From assembly GCA_900169235.1 (NCBI GenBank), contig FWCC01000130.1, forward strand, positions 62,001 through 126,000: DNA of 64,000 bases. The letters run 5' to 3'. How positions within the stretch are numbered: position 1 is the stretch's first letter; the number at the start of each line of letters is the position of its first letter. The notes under the pieces were generated by a model that saw only the letters and a program-made list of their open reading frames with translations, did not search any database and was not told the origin of the DNA. Of this stretch, positions 10,917 to 21,819 are shown piece after piece. This stretch comes from Zarea fungicola (lineage: Eukaryota; Ascomycota; Sordariomycetes; Hypocreales; Cordycipitaceae). Position numbers and translations under genes: made by a program.

Positions 10917-13377
10917 ATGGTCGATTTTAAGCTCTCCGCGCAGCTGGTTGGCCATGAAGCCGATGTACATCTAATTACCCTTTCGCCAATGTCACTCCGC
11001 ATCTGCTAACTAGTTGGTCATAGGTCCGTGCCGTGACGTTTGCCTCTGCCGACACCGTCATCACAGCCTCGCGCGATTGCAGCGTCCGAGTCTGGCGCCG
11101 CTCCCAGGTCGGCCCTGGATCCTTTGAAGGCTCGCTGCTAAGCCGCGGCTCAGAATACGTCAATGCCGTGGCGTTTTGCCCGCCCAGCAGCAACCACACC
11201 GATGGGCTGGTCGTGTCGGGCGGCAAGGATACGATTATCGAAGTCAAGAACCCACGAAAGGAGCAGGGCGACCACGCGGAGCGCCTGCTCATTGGCCACG
11301 CACACAATGTCTGCGCCCTCGACGTCTCGCCAACCGGAGAATACCTGGTGTCGGGCGGCTGGGACGGCCAGGCGCGGGTATGGAACCTGCAGACGTGGGA
11401 AACGCAGCTGACGCTGAGCGGCCATGACGGTGTGGCGGTGTGGGGTGTCCTGGCGCTCGACGAAAAGACAGTGGTGACGGGCTCCGCCGACAGGAATATT
11501 CGCGTGTTTGATTTGACAAAAGGCAAAGGCGGCGAGGTCGAGGCGGTCGCTACGATTCACACACCCGACGTTGTGCGCGCATTATGCCGTGTTCCGCCCA
11601 CACACCCGAGCGGTGCCGACATTGCGAGTGCCAGCAACGATGGCACAATCAGACTGTGGAAGCTCAACGGCAGGCAAATTGGCGAACTGCATGGGCATGA
11701 GAGCTTTGTGTACTCCCTCACCAGCCTGCCTACAGGTGAGCTGGTAAGTGCCGGCGAGGACCGCACCGTGCGTGTATGGAAGGGTCTCGAGTGCAGCCAG
11801 ACAATAACGCACCCCGCCATTTCTGTGTGGACTGTCGCCGCCCACCCCGAGACTGGCGACATTGTGACGGGCGCGAGTGATAGCATAGCGCGGGTATTCA
11901 CCCGCAGACCTGACAGAGTGGCGGACAAGGAAACGCTCAAGGAGTTTGAGGACTCGGTCAAGGCGTCGGCCATTCCCCAACAACAAGTCGGCAGCATCAA
12001 CAAGGAGAAGCTTCCAGGCCCAGAGTTCCTGCAGTCCAAGTCTGGCACAAAGGACGGCCAGGTGCAGATGATTAGGGAAGATAACGGCAACGTAACAGCA
12101 CATACATGGTCGGTGGGCCAGCAGCAATGGATCAACGTCGGCACGGTGGTGGATGCAGTTGGCAGCACAGGCAAAAAGGTGGAATACAATGGCGCGTCGT
12201 ACGACTTTGTGTTTGACGTGGACATTGAGGATGGCAAACCGCCGCTGAAGCTGCCATATAACCTCTCGGAGAACCCCTACGAACGAGCGACCAAGTTTCT
12301 AAACGACAATGAGCTGCCTCTTACATATCTGGACAGCGTGTCCAACTTTATTACGGAAAATACAAAGGGTGCTACGCTGGGCCAGCAGGAGCAAAGTGGT
12401 GGCCCTGATCCATATGGTACCGAGTCGAGGTACCGACCGGGCGATGAAGCAAAAGCGCCTTCTTTGGTGCCGCAAAAAGAGTATCTCCATATTTCCGCAG
12501 CCAAATACGAAGGTTTGTGTCCCTGTTATTCCGGTTTATTTTTATTTTTATTTATTTTCATTTTTTTTGGTAAAACTTTTGCTAATTGGATGCAGCCATT
12601 TTCAACAAAATTTCTAGCATCAACAAGACCATGATTTCCAGCGGCCAAAAGGACGTGGCTCTCAACCCCGGCCAGGAGTCGTCGCTGCAAACCCTCCGCG
12701 CAGCACTCGAATCTGCTGGCAGCTTGCCCGGCGACGTGCTCCCCGTTGTTGTGCAGATTATCACAGCGTGGCCGTACAGTGACCGTCTCGCTGGGCTGGA
12801 TCTACTGCGTTGCATTGCCCGATTCCACACGGCCGCCAGCTACACAGACGGTACATACGGCAGCCTGGTCGATCTAGCGATTGCGGCGTCACTGCCGCCG
12901 AATGGCGAGGCGGCCAACGAAAACGCAGTCATGATGGGTGCGCGCACTCTGGCCAACCTCTTCCGCACGGCCGATGGGCGGAGCGTGGCCAATTCGCGGG
13001 TGGATTCTGTGCTGTCGTTCCTGGAGCGCATCACGGGCATAAAGGGCGGCGCGGCGATTGGTGCGCACAACCGGAACCTGCTGATTGCGGCGACGACGAC
13101 GGCGATTAACCTGGCGGTGCTGGTGAACAAGGAGAAGCTGCTGGGGCCGAATGATCGCCGGCGGCTGCTGGTGGTGATTGGGGCGCTGCTCAAGGGGCAG
13201 AACGACTCGGAGGTTGTGTATCGCGGGCTGGTGGCGCTGGGGACTGTGGCGGCGACGTCCAAGGGCGATGCGTCTGCGGTGAGCGGGATGCGGGCGTGGG
13301 TGAATGAGGCAGCGAGCAGTGCGCCGGATGATAGAGTGAAGACGGTGGCAGCCGAGTGCCGGAAGTTGATTGCATGA
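10917..13377 (+). CDS. DOA1: DOA1/UFD3 (PLAA) ubiquitin-binding protein
   Basis: Three exons, 10917-10964, 11024-12512 and 12596-13377, with introns of 59 and 83 bp in correct phase, give 772 residues (yeast Doa1 has 715). Residues 1-about 300 are WD40 repeats (for example SASNDGTIRLWKLNG and SAGEDRTVRVWKG). Residues about 360-470 form a PFU ubiquitin-binding domain (HTWSVGQQQWINVGTVVDA; FDVDIEDG). The remainder (about 500-772) is an Armadillo-like PUL domain that binds the Cdc48/p97 C-terminus. The family works as a Cdc48 cofactor in ubiquitin-dependent degradation, ribophagy and mitochondria-associated degradation, in cytosol and nucleus. The first exon encodes only 16 residues, typical of this gene in ascomycetes. 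Intron 2 is T-rich. The 3' flank carries an imperfect tandem duplication. Confidence 0.95.
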
Positions 13378-13394
13378 TTTGTGCCTGTTTTTTC

Positions 13395-13535
13395 TTTAAA
13401 GTATTTAAGCATAGCAATAGAGCATGTGAATAATGTTGTGACAACTTATAGACGAGGGCTTTATTTTTAAAGAATTTAAACATGGCAATAAAGCATGTGA
13501 AATAATGGGTTGTGACAAATTATAGAAGGCGAGGC
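13395..13535. repeat. Imperfect tandem duplication, about 65 bp x 2
   Basis: 13395-13457 and 13466-13535 share TTTAAAG(T/A)ATTTAA(G/A)CAT, GCAATA(G/A)AGCATGTGAA and TTGTGACAA(C/A)TTATAGA blocks in the same order, with small indels. They lie 18 bp after the DOA1 stop, so they are probably in its 3' UTR. The differences between copies suggest an old duplication. Confidence 0.85.
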
Positions 13536-13796
13536 AATTAAGGCAATATTAGGCAACTTTGGTTTATTTTTCATGTCATGTCATGGTATATTGAAAAGGT
13601 GCATGCTACGTGATGGAGTAGATGCGAGTCGTGAAACTAGACAATGTCTGTAAACGATCAAGGTAACGAGGAAGAATTATAAAAAAGAAAAGATGAAAAA
13701 AATCAGCCCATTTTACCCAAAATAAAAACGCCCAAAACCCCGATTTAATAACATGGTTCGTCATTACCACAAGAAAGAAAAAAGCCAGCCCAGATA

Positions 13797-14708
13797 TTAC
13801 AATAGCAACGCCACACCTGCGAGGAAAAGAGGTGTCCAGCCGGCCCAGGCACCCATGGAGCGGAGGGTGCGCTCGGCGTTTGAGGTGGTGGCGTTGGAGT
13901 ACTGGTCGGAGCCGGATTCCTTTGTGGTGATTGTGTAAATGTCGGCGAAGCCAATGTCGCTCGAGTTGTAGCAGTTGGACTCGTTGACGGGGTTGATGCG
14001 GGGGTCGCCGGGTTCGGCAAAGATGATGTCGACGCACTATGCAGTTATTAATATATTATACCTTTTTATACATTTTTTCATTCCGTTTTCTTTTCCTTCT
14101 TCTCTTCTTCATGACTTTAGAGGTAGGGAACTTACAGAGTACAAGGCGGCACCGTGCTGGGCCGTCTCGACGACTTGAATGGTGGCCAGGTCGCCCGGGT
14201 TGACATTGGCACCGACGGGGAGCGGTATTTGGGTGAGGCAGACGGTTCCCGGATAGGGATTGTTGGAGGGGCCGAGGATCTGGAAGGGCTTGACCATGGG
14301 GTTGGACATGTTGGGAGGGCCGCCGTCGGGGGCGTCGGTGCCGAAGCCGAGATTAATCTGCATAAAGGCCGTCAAGTGGCCGCGGAACCAGCCTGGCTGG
14401 AAGGCGACGGTGCCGCCGCCGATGGGCCAGTATGTGCGGTTCTTTGTTGTGTAGATTCCGCCGCCTAGATTTGCACGTTAGTAAAATAAACGTAAGGCTT
14501 GATTGAGGAGATGCCGAAGACGGGCGAGGCGAGCGAAGCGAGGACAGAAAAAAAAAGAGAAAGACGTACAGGGATACATCCATTGCATTCCATAGGGGAA
14601 TGTGTCGTTTGTGATGAGGTTATTGCCGCGCCAGCCTGGGTATGAGATGACGGTGTGGGCTGCTGTGAGGCCAGCGAGGGCGAGGCCGATGAGGAGCGTG
14701 AGCTTCAT
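13797..14708 (-). CDS. BIM1-like / X325-family GPI-anchored copper protein
   Basis: Three exons, 14708-14570, 14464-14136 and 14036-13797, with introns of 105 and 99 bp, encode 235 residues. A signal peptide (MKLTLLIGLALAGLTAA) is followed directly by His, so cleavage would expose an N-terminal histidine as in lytic polysaccharide monooxygenases and the copper-binding X325/BIM1 family. The following YPGWRGNNL, PYGMQWMYPCGG and DLATIQVVETAQHGAALYSC segments fit that family. The Ser/Thr/Asn-rich C-terminus ends in a short hydrophobic tail (PLFLAGVALLL), consistent with GPI anchoring at the cell surface. Cryptococcus Bim1 takes part in copper uptake; X325 proteins lack the usual LPMO surface and do not cleave polysaccharides. 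The MKLT start is preferred over an upstream in-frame Met because only it gives a signal peptide. No copper-transporter gene is adjacent. Confidence 0.85.
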
Positions 14709-17131
14709 GATGAAGTAAAGATTTTGAGCGGTATGTATGTATGCTTGCTGTATGAGAGATGGGGAGCTCAACCAGGTCCAGCCGGATTGAGGACTGCGGT
14801 GAAGCTATACTGGTAGCTGAGCTAGGTTGCGTTTGCAGGCGAGGCTGACGATGCAGGTCAATCAGTCAGAGACCACAATCGCACCGACATGAGAATGCGC
14901 GACCTAGAGCAGAAAACCAAAAATCGAATCAAGAAAAAGCGAGACGCCAGGTTTTTGCAGACCCCAAAATGGGAACCGATCGAAGAGGCCGGGCGGCCGT
15001 CTTCTTATTAGGGGCCGCCGTAAGCTGGCTTTACGTGGTGTAGATTGGTGGTGGTGTTGCACAGTGTAACTGATCTGGTCACTGGTGGCTGCTGGTTATA
15101 GTGGTGGTGAGGGGGCGGCGGGATAGAGGGGGGGCGAGACCTCTGGACCAGTAGCTGACAGTGGCTAGCCGCCGGAGGCCACTGGATCAGCCACTGGGAT
15201 CGAGCGGTGGGGATGGAGAACAGGAGACAAGACCAAGCCGCCTGAAATGTGATGGGACCGCTCATGTGCAGAAGCCTTTACCAAGACTGTCCCATGCCTC
15301 CATCTCCAGGTCCCTTGCTCCAAGTCCTGCCCCTGTAGGTACCGGCTTCAGTGGCTGGCAGTGGAGCCCATTAGTCTTTCGATTAACGTCTTTAGTGGAC
15401 GGACAGTGTCGGACACAAAATGTCCAGCGGAGCTACAGGGGAGCCACACGGAGCCACACAAGAGCCACAGTGGGCCCTGCAGAGACCGTCACCCTTTTCT
15501 GGCCTCTGGTTGGCTGGCCGCTCTCAGTCTAAGCGCCCACGACCCTGCACTTGCATGGAATTGGTTCATATGCCCGCTGCACTCGAGCCAGCACCAAGGT
15601 AGTTGAGTACTCGTGGGAGTGGTAAATATGCATGGCGACTCATGTACCTACTTGATCGAGAGTGGTGAAATAACGCCAATGTGATGAGCCTGCAGGCGGG
15701 CGACTATCAAGACACAGACAACAAGAGCCCCTCTTCCGCTGGCAAATCGGCATCCATTTCAATCACGGATACAGTTGGACGGTTCGGTAATAACGGCCCA
15801 TCAACAGGTCTACGGCTCGATGGTGTGCAAACAACCACTGTGGTCCAGTGCCAGGCCTGTTGGCGTATCAGCTCATCAGACTAGTCTTTGCCAAACTGTA
15901 TCTTGCCGGTTACTCCAGCAAATGGATAAAAAGTAAAATAAATTGAAATAAATAAAATAAAATAAATTATACGTCTAAAGGCTTGTTAGCCACGTAAGCA
16001 AGAGAACAAATCCATGGTAGTCTACCAGTAGCATAGTGTTAGTGGGATGGCCTGAAATCCACCCCAACACTACGCAGATCTGTGACTATTCAAACTACTT
16101 CATGCTTCAACTAGCTTAGTCCATACCTTGAACTTCCTCATGGCTGCCGTAGAGCACCGCATAATACCGCAACCAGAGGCGCTTACTGCAACGCTGTCGA
16201 GACAATCCGACAAGTCTGAGAAACGGCAAAGGAAATTAAAACTTGATAAAAGAAAAGAATCCAAAAAAAATGAAAGGACTGACCTTGCCTGCAGAATACA
16301 CCAAAGCTAGTAGCCGCCAATCATGAAAAACTCAAAAATCCTATAATCACTCTGCCGCACTCCCGACCGTGCATGTCAACGAGCCACACCTACATCAAGA
16401 CAATGACAAACCGTCCCATCATCTTGGCTGTGGTCTCTCAACCATAGCAAGCCATCATACTTCTAGGATGTCCATGCCTGCATTAGTGTCCGCCGGCCGC
16501 CCGGGAGCACCCGTCTGGTGGCGTGGCGTTGACTGTGAATAGGAAGCAAGGACATGACAATATGCAGCACACCACGACAATCAAATAAATCACGTTGCTA
16601 CTGTAACTTTAAAAGTATATTAAAATATATTTTGTTTTAATTTAATTTAATTTAATTTAATTTAATTTGAATTATCTCATTCTTATTTTATGTAAAAACC
16701 CGGCTTCAAAGCGACAGCCCAGGAGCCGTGCATGAACCAAGAGCGGGCTGTCCTCCCTGCTCCCAGGCACACCAACCCAAAATTGTCGCGATCCTTCTGT
16801 TGCAATCCATACCACGCCATTGCAGTCAAGTCATGTCTCATCTGCTATTCAAATGCATAAAAAGTCCCAGAATGTGTGAGAAGAGCGTCGTTTCCCCTCC
16901 TTACCCGCTGGCATGTGGTATGTATTTGCTTCTTCTACCAGCTCATCATGCGTGGCGCTCTTCTTTCTTCAGTTGCAAAATAGTCTCAGCTCTCCTCTTA
17001 AGCTACTCCACAAACCCACAGGTTCCACAGCCTCCAGCAATATTAAATGCTGCATCACCCTCCCTCCTTTGCTTCAAATCATTCCATCATCCTTACCGCT
17101 CATCTCCATCATCATTGATATCCGCATCAAA
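14709..17131. other. 2.4-kb intergenic region
   Basis: Divergent flanks of the BIM1-like gene and the five-exon gene at 17132. It contains short direct repeats of a GGAGCCACAC-like unit at about 15434-15470, an A/T-only stretch near 15930-15970, and a TTTAA microsatellite. Several open frames (15161-15532, 16728-17144) have no family features and are rejected. Confidence 0.45.
16635..16668. repeat. (TTTAA)n microsatellite
   Basis: About seven pentamers of TTTAA in a locally AT-rich context, uninterrupted until TTTGAATT. Simple sequence; no function implied. Confidence 0.85.
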
Positions 17132-17760
17132 ATGTCTGACGTAGACAAAGAATTCCACATTCGAACAAACGGCTCAGAGGCGACAGTCTCACTCACTTTG
17201 GTATTTTATCGTCCCTTGCGTTGTGTATGACTACCTTGACCAACACCTTCCACAGGGGGATCAGACCTGCACCTTTACTTACAACTGCACGGGTGGAACT
17301 GGCGAACGTTGGAAAATTTCAGCAGTCAACGAGGATGGAGTCTTGTCATTCTTTATTGGAAAGTAAGTAGTAACTGTGGAATGAAACTGTGTGCGAGAGA
17401 GCATGCCATTGTTCTAATGGGTTGTGTTAGGCCCAATCCTCCATCCTATTTGATCTTCTCAAGCTTTTCAGTCACCATTACACCCGGCGGCGAGTTGAAA
17501 GAAACGGAAGTCTGGGTAGGTGCACATTGTATTGCATTTTACATCGTATTGCCTTCCTAGCTAACTCTCAGAAATAGGACAACAGTGGCGTCCTTTTACA
17601 TAACGATCAATATGTTATTGAGAACGGCATAGGTATCTTACCATTCTTACCTCCTGCCCTCGAATTTCTTTTCCAACTCAAAATTCTAACGTCTTCATGT
17701 ACAGTCAAACAGTCTAAAGCATGGGGTGGAAACCTCACTTTGATAAATCTTAAACAGTAG
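17132..17760 (+). CDS. Small five-exon protein, unknown family
   Basis: Exons 17132-17200, 17256-17362, 17431-17515, 17578-17632 and 17705-17760, with introns of 55, 68, 62 and 72 bp, splice in frame to 123 residues. It starts MSDVDKEFHIRTNGSEATVS and ends LINLKQ. There is no signal peptide or membrane segment, so it is probably cytosolic. Alternating polar and hydrophobic residues (for example CTFTYNCTG, YLIFSSFSVTITPGG and KAWGGNLTLINL) suggest a beta-rich fold, loosely like small fungal lectins, but no family is recognised. Four clean introns in 370 coding bases that all preserve phase are strong evidence for a real gene, since no single exon exceeds 36 codons. The fourth-exon acceptor could alternatively be the CCTAG upstream. 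Confidence 0.72.
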
Positions 17761-18123
17761 CCTCTTGATACACAGCCTCAAAGCCGTTTCCGACGCTGTT
17801 CTACGAATGCCGTCTTCTACTAAACCCAGCAATAATATGCAAAATGTACGACGCTAGTTGTCCGCCAGGAAGAATATCTTATTGTCTAGTATAATTGTAT
17901 TGAAGTACAAAACAATCCCGCTAAGCAGCCGGCCGAGCTTAAACTCCCATGGAGAACTCCATACAGCGACTGAAAGCCCCCGACATTCCCACAAACAATG
18001 ACATGTCCGCTTACATGGCATGATGAGATCCCCACAGCTGATGCAACCTCTCGGACAACCTGTCCATTCTACACGGACTCCCCCAACAGTGCAGCGCAGG
18101 TCTATAGATGCGCCCACTACAAC

Positions 18124-18513
18124 TTAGTTTGAGAACCTGCAGCTTCCGCCCGCGCTCGCACCGCAGCACCAGCCATGCTTTCCATCGTATTGAACATTCC
18201 AGCACCCATCAGCCGTCTGCCAGAATGTGAGATCCTTGCCGTTGACATTACGGCGCTCGGGGAATCTCGACGGTGTAGTGGTGCATAGTCCACTGAAGAT
18301 GCCAGCATCATAGGCCTGGCCGTTGATGTTGACAAACCATCTATGGGCTGCCTGAGAGCACGATGATCTCCCACAGCCACTACCGACTGAGGTGTTTGAG
18401 CACGAGATGGACCCCGAGTCCCGCTTAGCAAGGCCGTCGGAGCTTGCAGCTTCGTCGACGTTTGCGACAGCGACGCTCAGAAGCGAGGCAAGAATGATAC
18501 CGTGAAACTTCAT
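18124..18513 (-). CDS. Small secreted cysteine-rich protein, KR-processed
   Basis: Single-exon ORF of 129 residues. It has a signal peptide (about 1-18, ending AVA), then a short acidic pro-segment ending in a Kex2-type Lys-Arg site at about residue 31. The mature region has eight cysteines, including an adjacent CC pair near the C-terminus, which suggests four disulfides. This architecture is typical of fungal effectors and antimicrobial-like secreted proteins. I do not recognise a named family. The start has no upstream in-frame alternative, and the promoter flank runs into the gene-empty 18.5-21.8 kb zone. Confidence 0.8.
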   Translation of the reverse strand: MKFHGIILASLLSVAVANVDEAASSDGLAKRDSGSISCSNTSVGSGCGRSSCSQAAHRWFVNINGQAYDAGIFSGLCTTTPSRFPERRNVNGKDLTFWQTADGCWNVQYDGKHGWCCGASAGGSCRFSN

Positions 18514-21500
18514 TGTTGGTAAAGTTGAATTTGTGAGGTGGTTGGTTTTTGTAGGCTTGTAGGGGGATAGTGATGGTTGCTGGTGAAGTATTGACAGGAA
18601 GGAACGGGAATCCCATGACCTTTATATCCCCCAGCGAGGCTTCTTTTGAGGCCAACAATAATCCACGGATAGTCACTGCATTATAGTGCGGGTCCGAATA
18701 TACTTTTCAAAAGTTCTAGAAGGCTTACCAATTCTTGGCGAGCAAGTTACTTGCCCATGGCCCGCCTCGTCGAATACACCTGACCCCGATATACCGTCTA
18801 GAAGCGGCTGGGATATTCGAAAGGCGGAGGGCCGAGCCTATGTTTGAACCAAATATGCTCTAGTGTGTAAAGTAAAAGAATGGAACTCCTACAGCGGAGG
18901 TGCAAATATCCGGAGAGGTCTTCACCCGGGATGATGAACGTGGGCTTTGATGATGTGAAAGGGTGTGTTATGGTTTCTCGGCGCTCGGCCCGCCCGTTCG
19001 AGCCCTCGCTGATAGATGCTGGCTGGCGGGCGGGAGCAAATCAAGCTCAAATTTAGTTTTACCTCGAACATGGTATCGTATCGCGCCAAGTGGAGAGATT
19101 CCAGAAGCAGGAGGTCACGTCGCGGACCAAGCGAGATGTGCTCAGGTTTCAAGACCCTCTGTTCCACCCATTACACGACGCCAAGTAGAACAGGTCGAAA
19201 AGAGTTGGTAACTATCTGTCGATGCAAATGCCGTTAAAAAGCGATGACATACAACCACACTCCACTCGGCACAATGAACACTCCGTCCACTCACATGTGT
19301 TTATTCTTCCGTACCAGTGTTGCACTAAAAGAAAGTAAAAGGACTGTTTCAATGGAAGAGATTAAAAATAATTCTTCAGTAATATACATTGCGCAACTCT
19401 ATTCAGAGAGATTATGGAAGGGCGGGACTGAGTAGTCCCGCTCGATCCCGACAATCCAAGATGGCCGTACTCAGCCTTGGGCAACACCAAACGCCTCGGT
19501 ATCTTTCCGCTTTGTATACTCACTCGTGTGGAGCAAAATATTGAATAATTATCGACGTTGGCAAGATGCTGTTATACTACCGCGGGAGTGGTAATCGAAA
19601 ATGAGATCTTTCTATGGACTACAAGAGCCAGCAATAACGTTTACTTTCGGCTCTCGTACCAGCCCTAAAACTACTTTGTATAATAAAATGTCTATAATTA
19701 ATAAGTAACTAATAATCTAGCCTAGGATCCGCAGAGTCTACGCCCGAATACAGTGGGGAGGAACTCGCCTTGAATCGGCAGCTTTTGCAAGGGTCCATGA
19801 GTGCCGCTTTTTCGTCAGCACGATGCGCTCGTTACTCTGTTCGTTGGTGGACAAAAATCCCCGACCACTGATCAAATATTTAGCGCAAGGAGAGATTTAG
19901 AGTAAATACTTGGCATCATGGGATAGATTGAGTGTGCCTGTGAGGCACTTACAGGGAATCAACTACGCCCGTAAGATACGAGAGCGCCATAAGTACCGGA
20001 AGGATGATTAAAATATTCACTAATAACAAATCTCAAGACCGCGACATCTTACTCTCTGCGTATTTCCAAACCAAGCCTTGTACCGCAATACTAGAGCGTT
20101 GATGGCCTCGTATAATTTGGAAGTATAGATTAATATGTATGTTAAGTTACATTAGACATCTGCAGCCGCAGGAATACTGTGTTTACGACTCGGCGACGCA
20201 ATCGCATGTGTTAAGCTTGGAGCCGGCTGGAAACTGCCAATGACCCAGCGCCAGTTGGGCACTCGTGAAAGTGGTGCCGCCTAACTGCCTGCTAACCTTA
20301 AAGCAAGTCCCTTTTGGCGCCTATAATGATAAGCAAATAATGCAACAGGGAATCACAATAAGCAGTAAAGCCTTGGCGCCGTTGCTCACAATTCAGATAC
20401 GAGGTACTGGCCGGAAGTGTTCGGCGATAGAAGTGGGCTGTGAGCAATCGTGGCAGGCGCTATACGCGTATAGTGACCCTGTGATTGTAAACCCGGATTT
20501 CAAAACAAAACAATAACGAGATGTATACGAATGATATCTCATTCGGCCGAGCTTCGATTGCGCCTCCCGTACTCCACGCCCTACGATCAGCACGCGGCTA
20601 CGGACGGGCTCTAAGTCGACTCAAGATAATAACTTGGAAAATTCGCAATAAAAAATATTCACTTTAATATCAAGTCGAAATAGAACTATGAAGATATTTA
20701 CATCGTTAGTGATAGGGCCGGAAATAAGTAAGCAAAAAGGCCAATACTGGTAGCAGCGCTACAGAAGGACCAAGGTACAATCGTGGGGGATCTTCAAAAC
20801 AATTAGCGTGGGATAGTCTGCCTGGAAGCCGAAGGAAGGTCCAGCTAGAACCCGGTTTGAACCCCAACTAGGTCAAAAGGTTCCAAGGAGAACTTCATAT
20901 AACGGGTTTGCAGTGATTTCACATTTACATATGATGCCGCTTGTACCATGCGGCCTCAGTTAAATAGTATTATAGTCACTAATTAAACACGCGAATAAAG
21001 GGGAGTAGCTAATTAGAGGTCAGTATCACCTGCTTAATACATAGGTAACGCTGGTAGCGATTTTAGTACCAAATATTGAAAGGACTGAACGGCGCAATAT
21101 AGAAAATGATTCAACAGCTCGCAATATTCTTATTTGTGAGCTCCAACTATGGCGTTGTCGTAATGGTAATATGTCACTCTTGCCCGCACAGCGACGTAGC
21201 TAAACCTCACCACTTCGCACAACCCGCTTACTAGTTGTCATATTTAGCAAGTAATAATGGCAATCGCAGTAGCTAGCAAATACAAAGCCATTAAGCTTTT
21301 ATCTAATTAACTTGCTTTAATGACGCAGTTTTTAAGGCATAGGTGCAGTCTACCTCCCAGGAAGTAGCTCCAGTTTGTAGAAGTATCAGGAACCTAACCC
21401 TACCTGATTCCTGGTCACAATGGCTCAAATTAAGATAGAGTTTGCGAGCATGGCCAGAACAACGAAGTTGCGGGCTGTACCGAATGAAAATATACCCCTA

Positions 21501-21819
21501 AATAGCTCAGTTCGTGCGTTGCATAATTCATTTGGTTTGTGAAGGAGGATGGCATCAGACAGTGAGATTGCAACGGGCGTGTATGCAGCCAGTCACGGGG
21601 CAGAGAGGTAGGGCTTCTAAAAGCAACCATTGTTGTGTTTAGCTCCGTGCCAGCCCCAGAAGTGGATGATGATTGTTTGCTAACTAACTTAACTGGAGCT
21701 GGTAACTAGTTAGGGCACTGAGTGGACTAACTAGATGGCGTCTTGTCAAGCGCTAGTCGGGCTTCACGTTGACCATTCAACGAAGGCACTTTCCCATCCC
21801 TACAGTACGCCCATGTAGC
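18514..21819. other. 3.3-kb gene-empty, AT-leaning region
   Basis: No domain-bearing ORF, no transposon terminal repeat and no tandem array could be found. Many short stop-rich frames and frequent TA dinucleotides fit decayed sequence. One longer open stretch (20241-20516) is listed separately. This zone separates the conserved left block from the sugar cluster. Confidence 0.45.
20241..20516 (+). other. Possible gene relic, open stretch without clear start
   Basis: After a TGA at 20241 the frame is open for about 90 codons to a TAA at 20514. The encoded sequence has protein-like composition (CSAIEVGCEQSWQALYAYSD) but no ATG in a sensible place and no recognised domain. It may be a terminal exon or a relic. 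Weak evidence. Confidence 0.2.

Noticed and set aside
16728..17144. ORF upstream of the five-exon gene
   Set aside because: It overlaps the 5' UTR region, has no domain, and ends inside the first exon in another frame.
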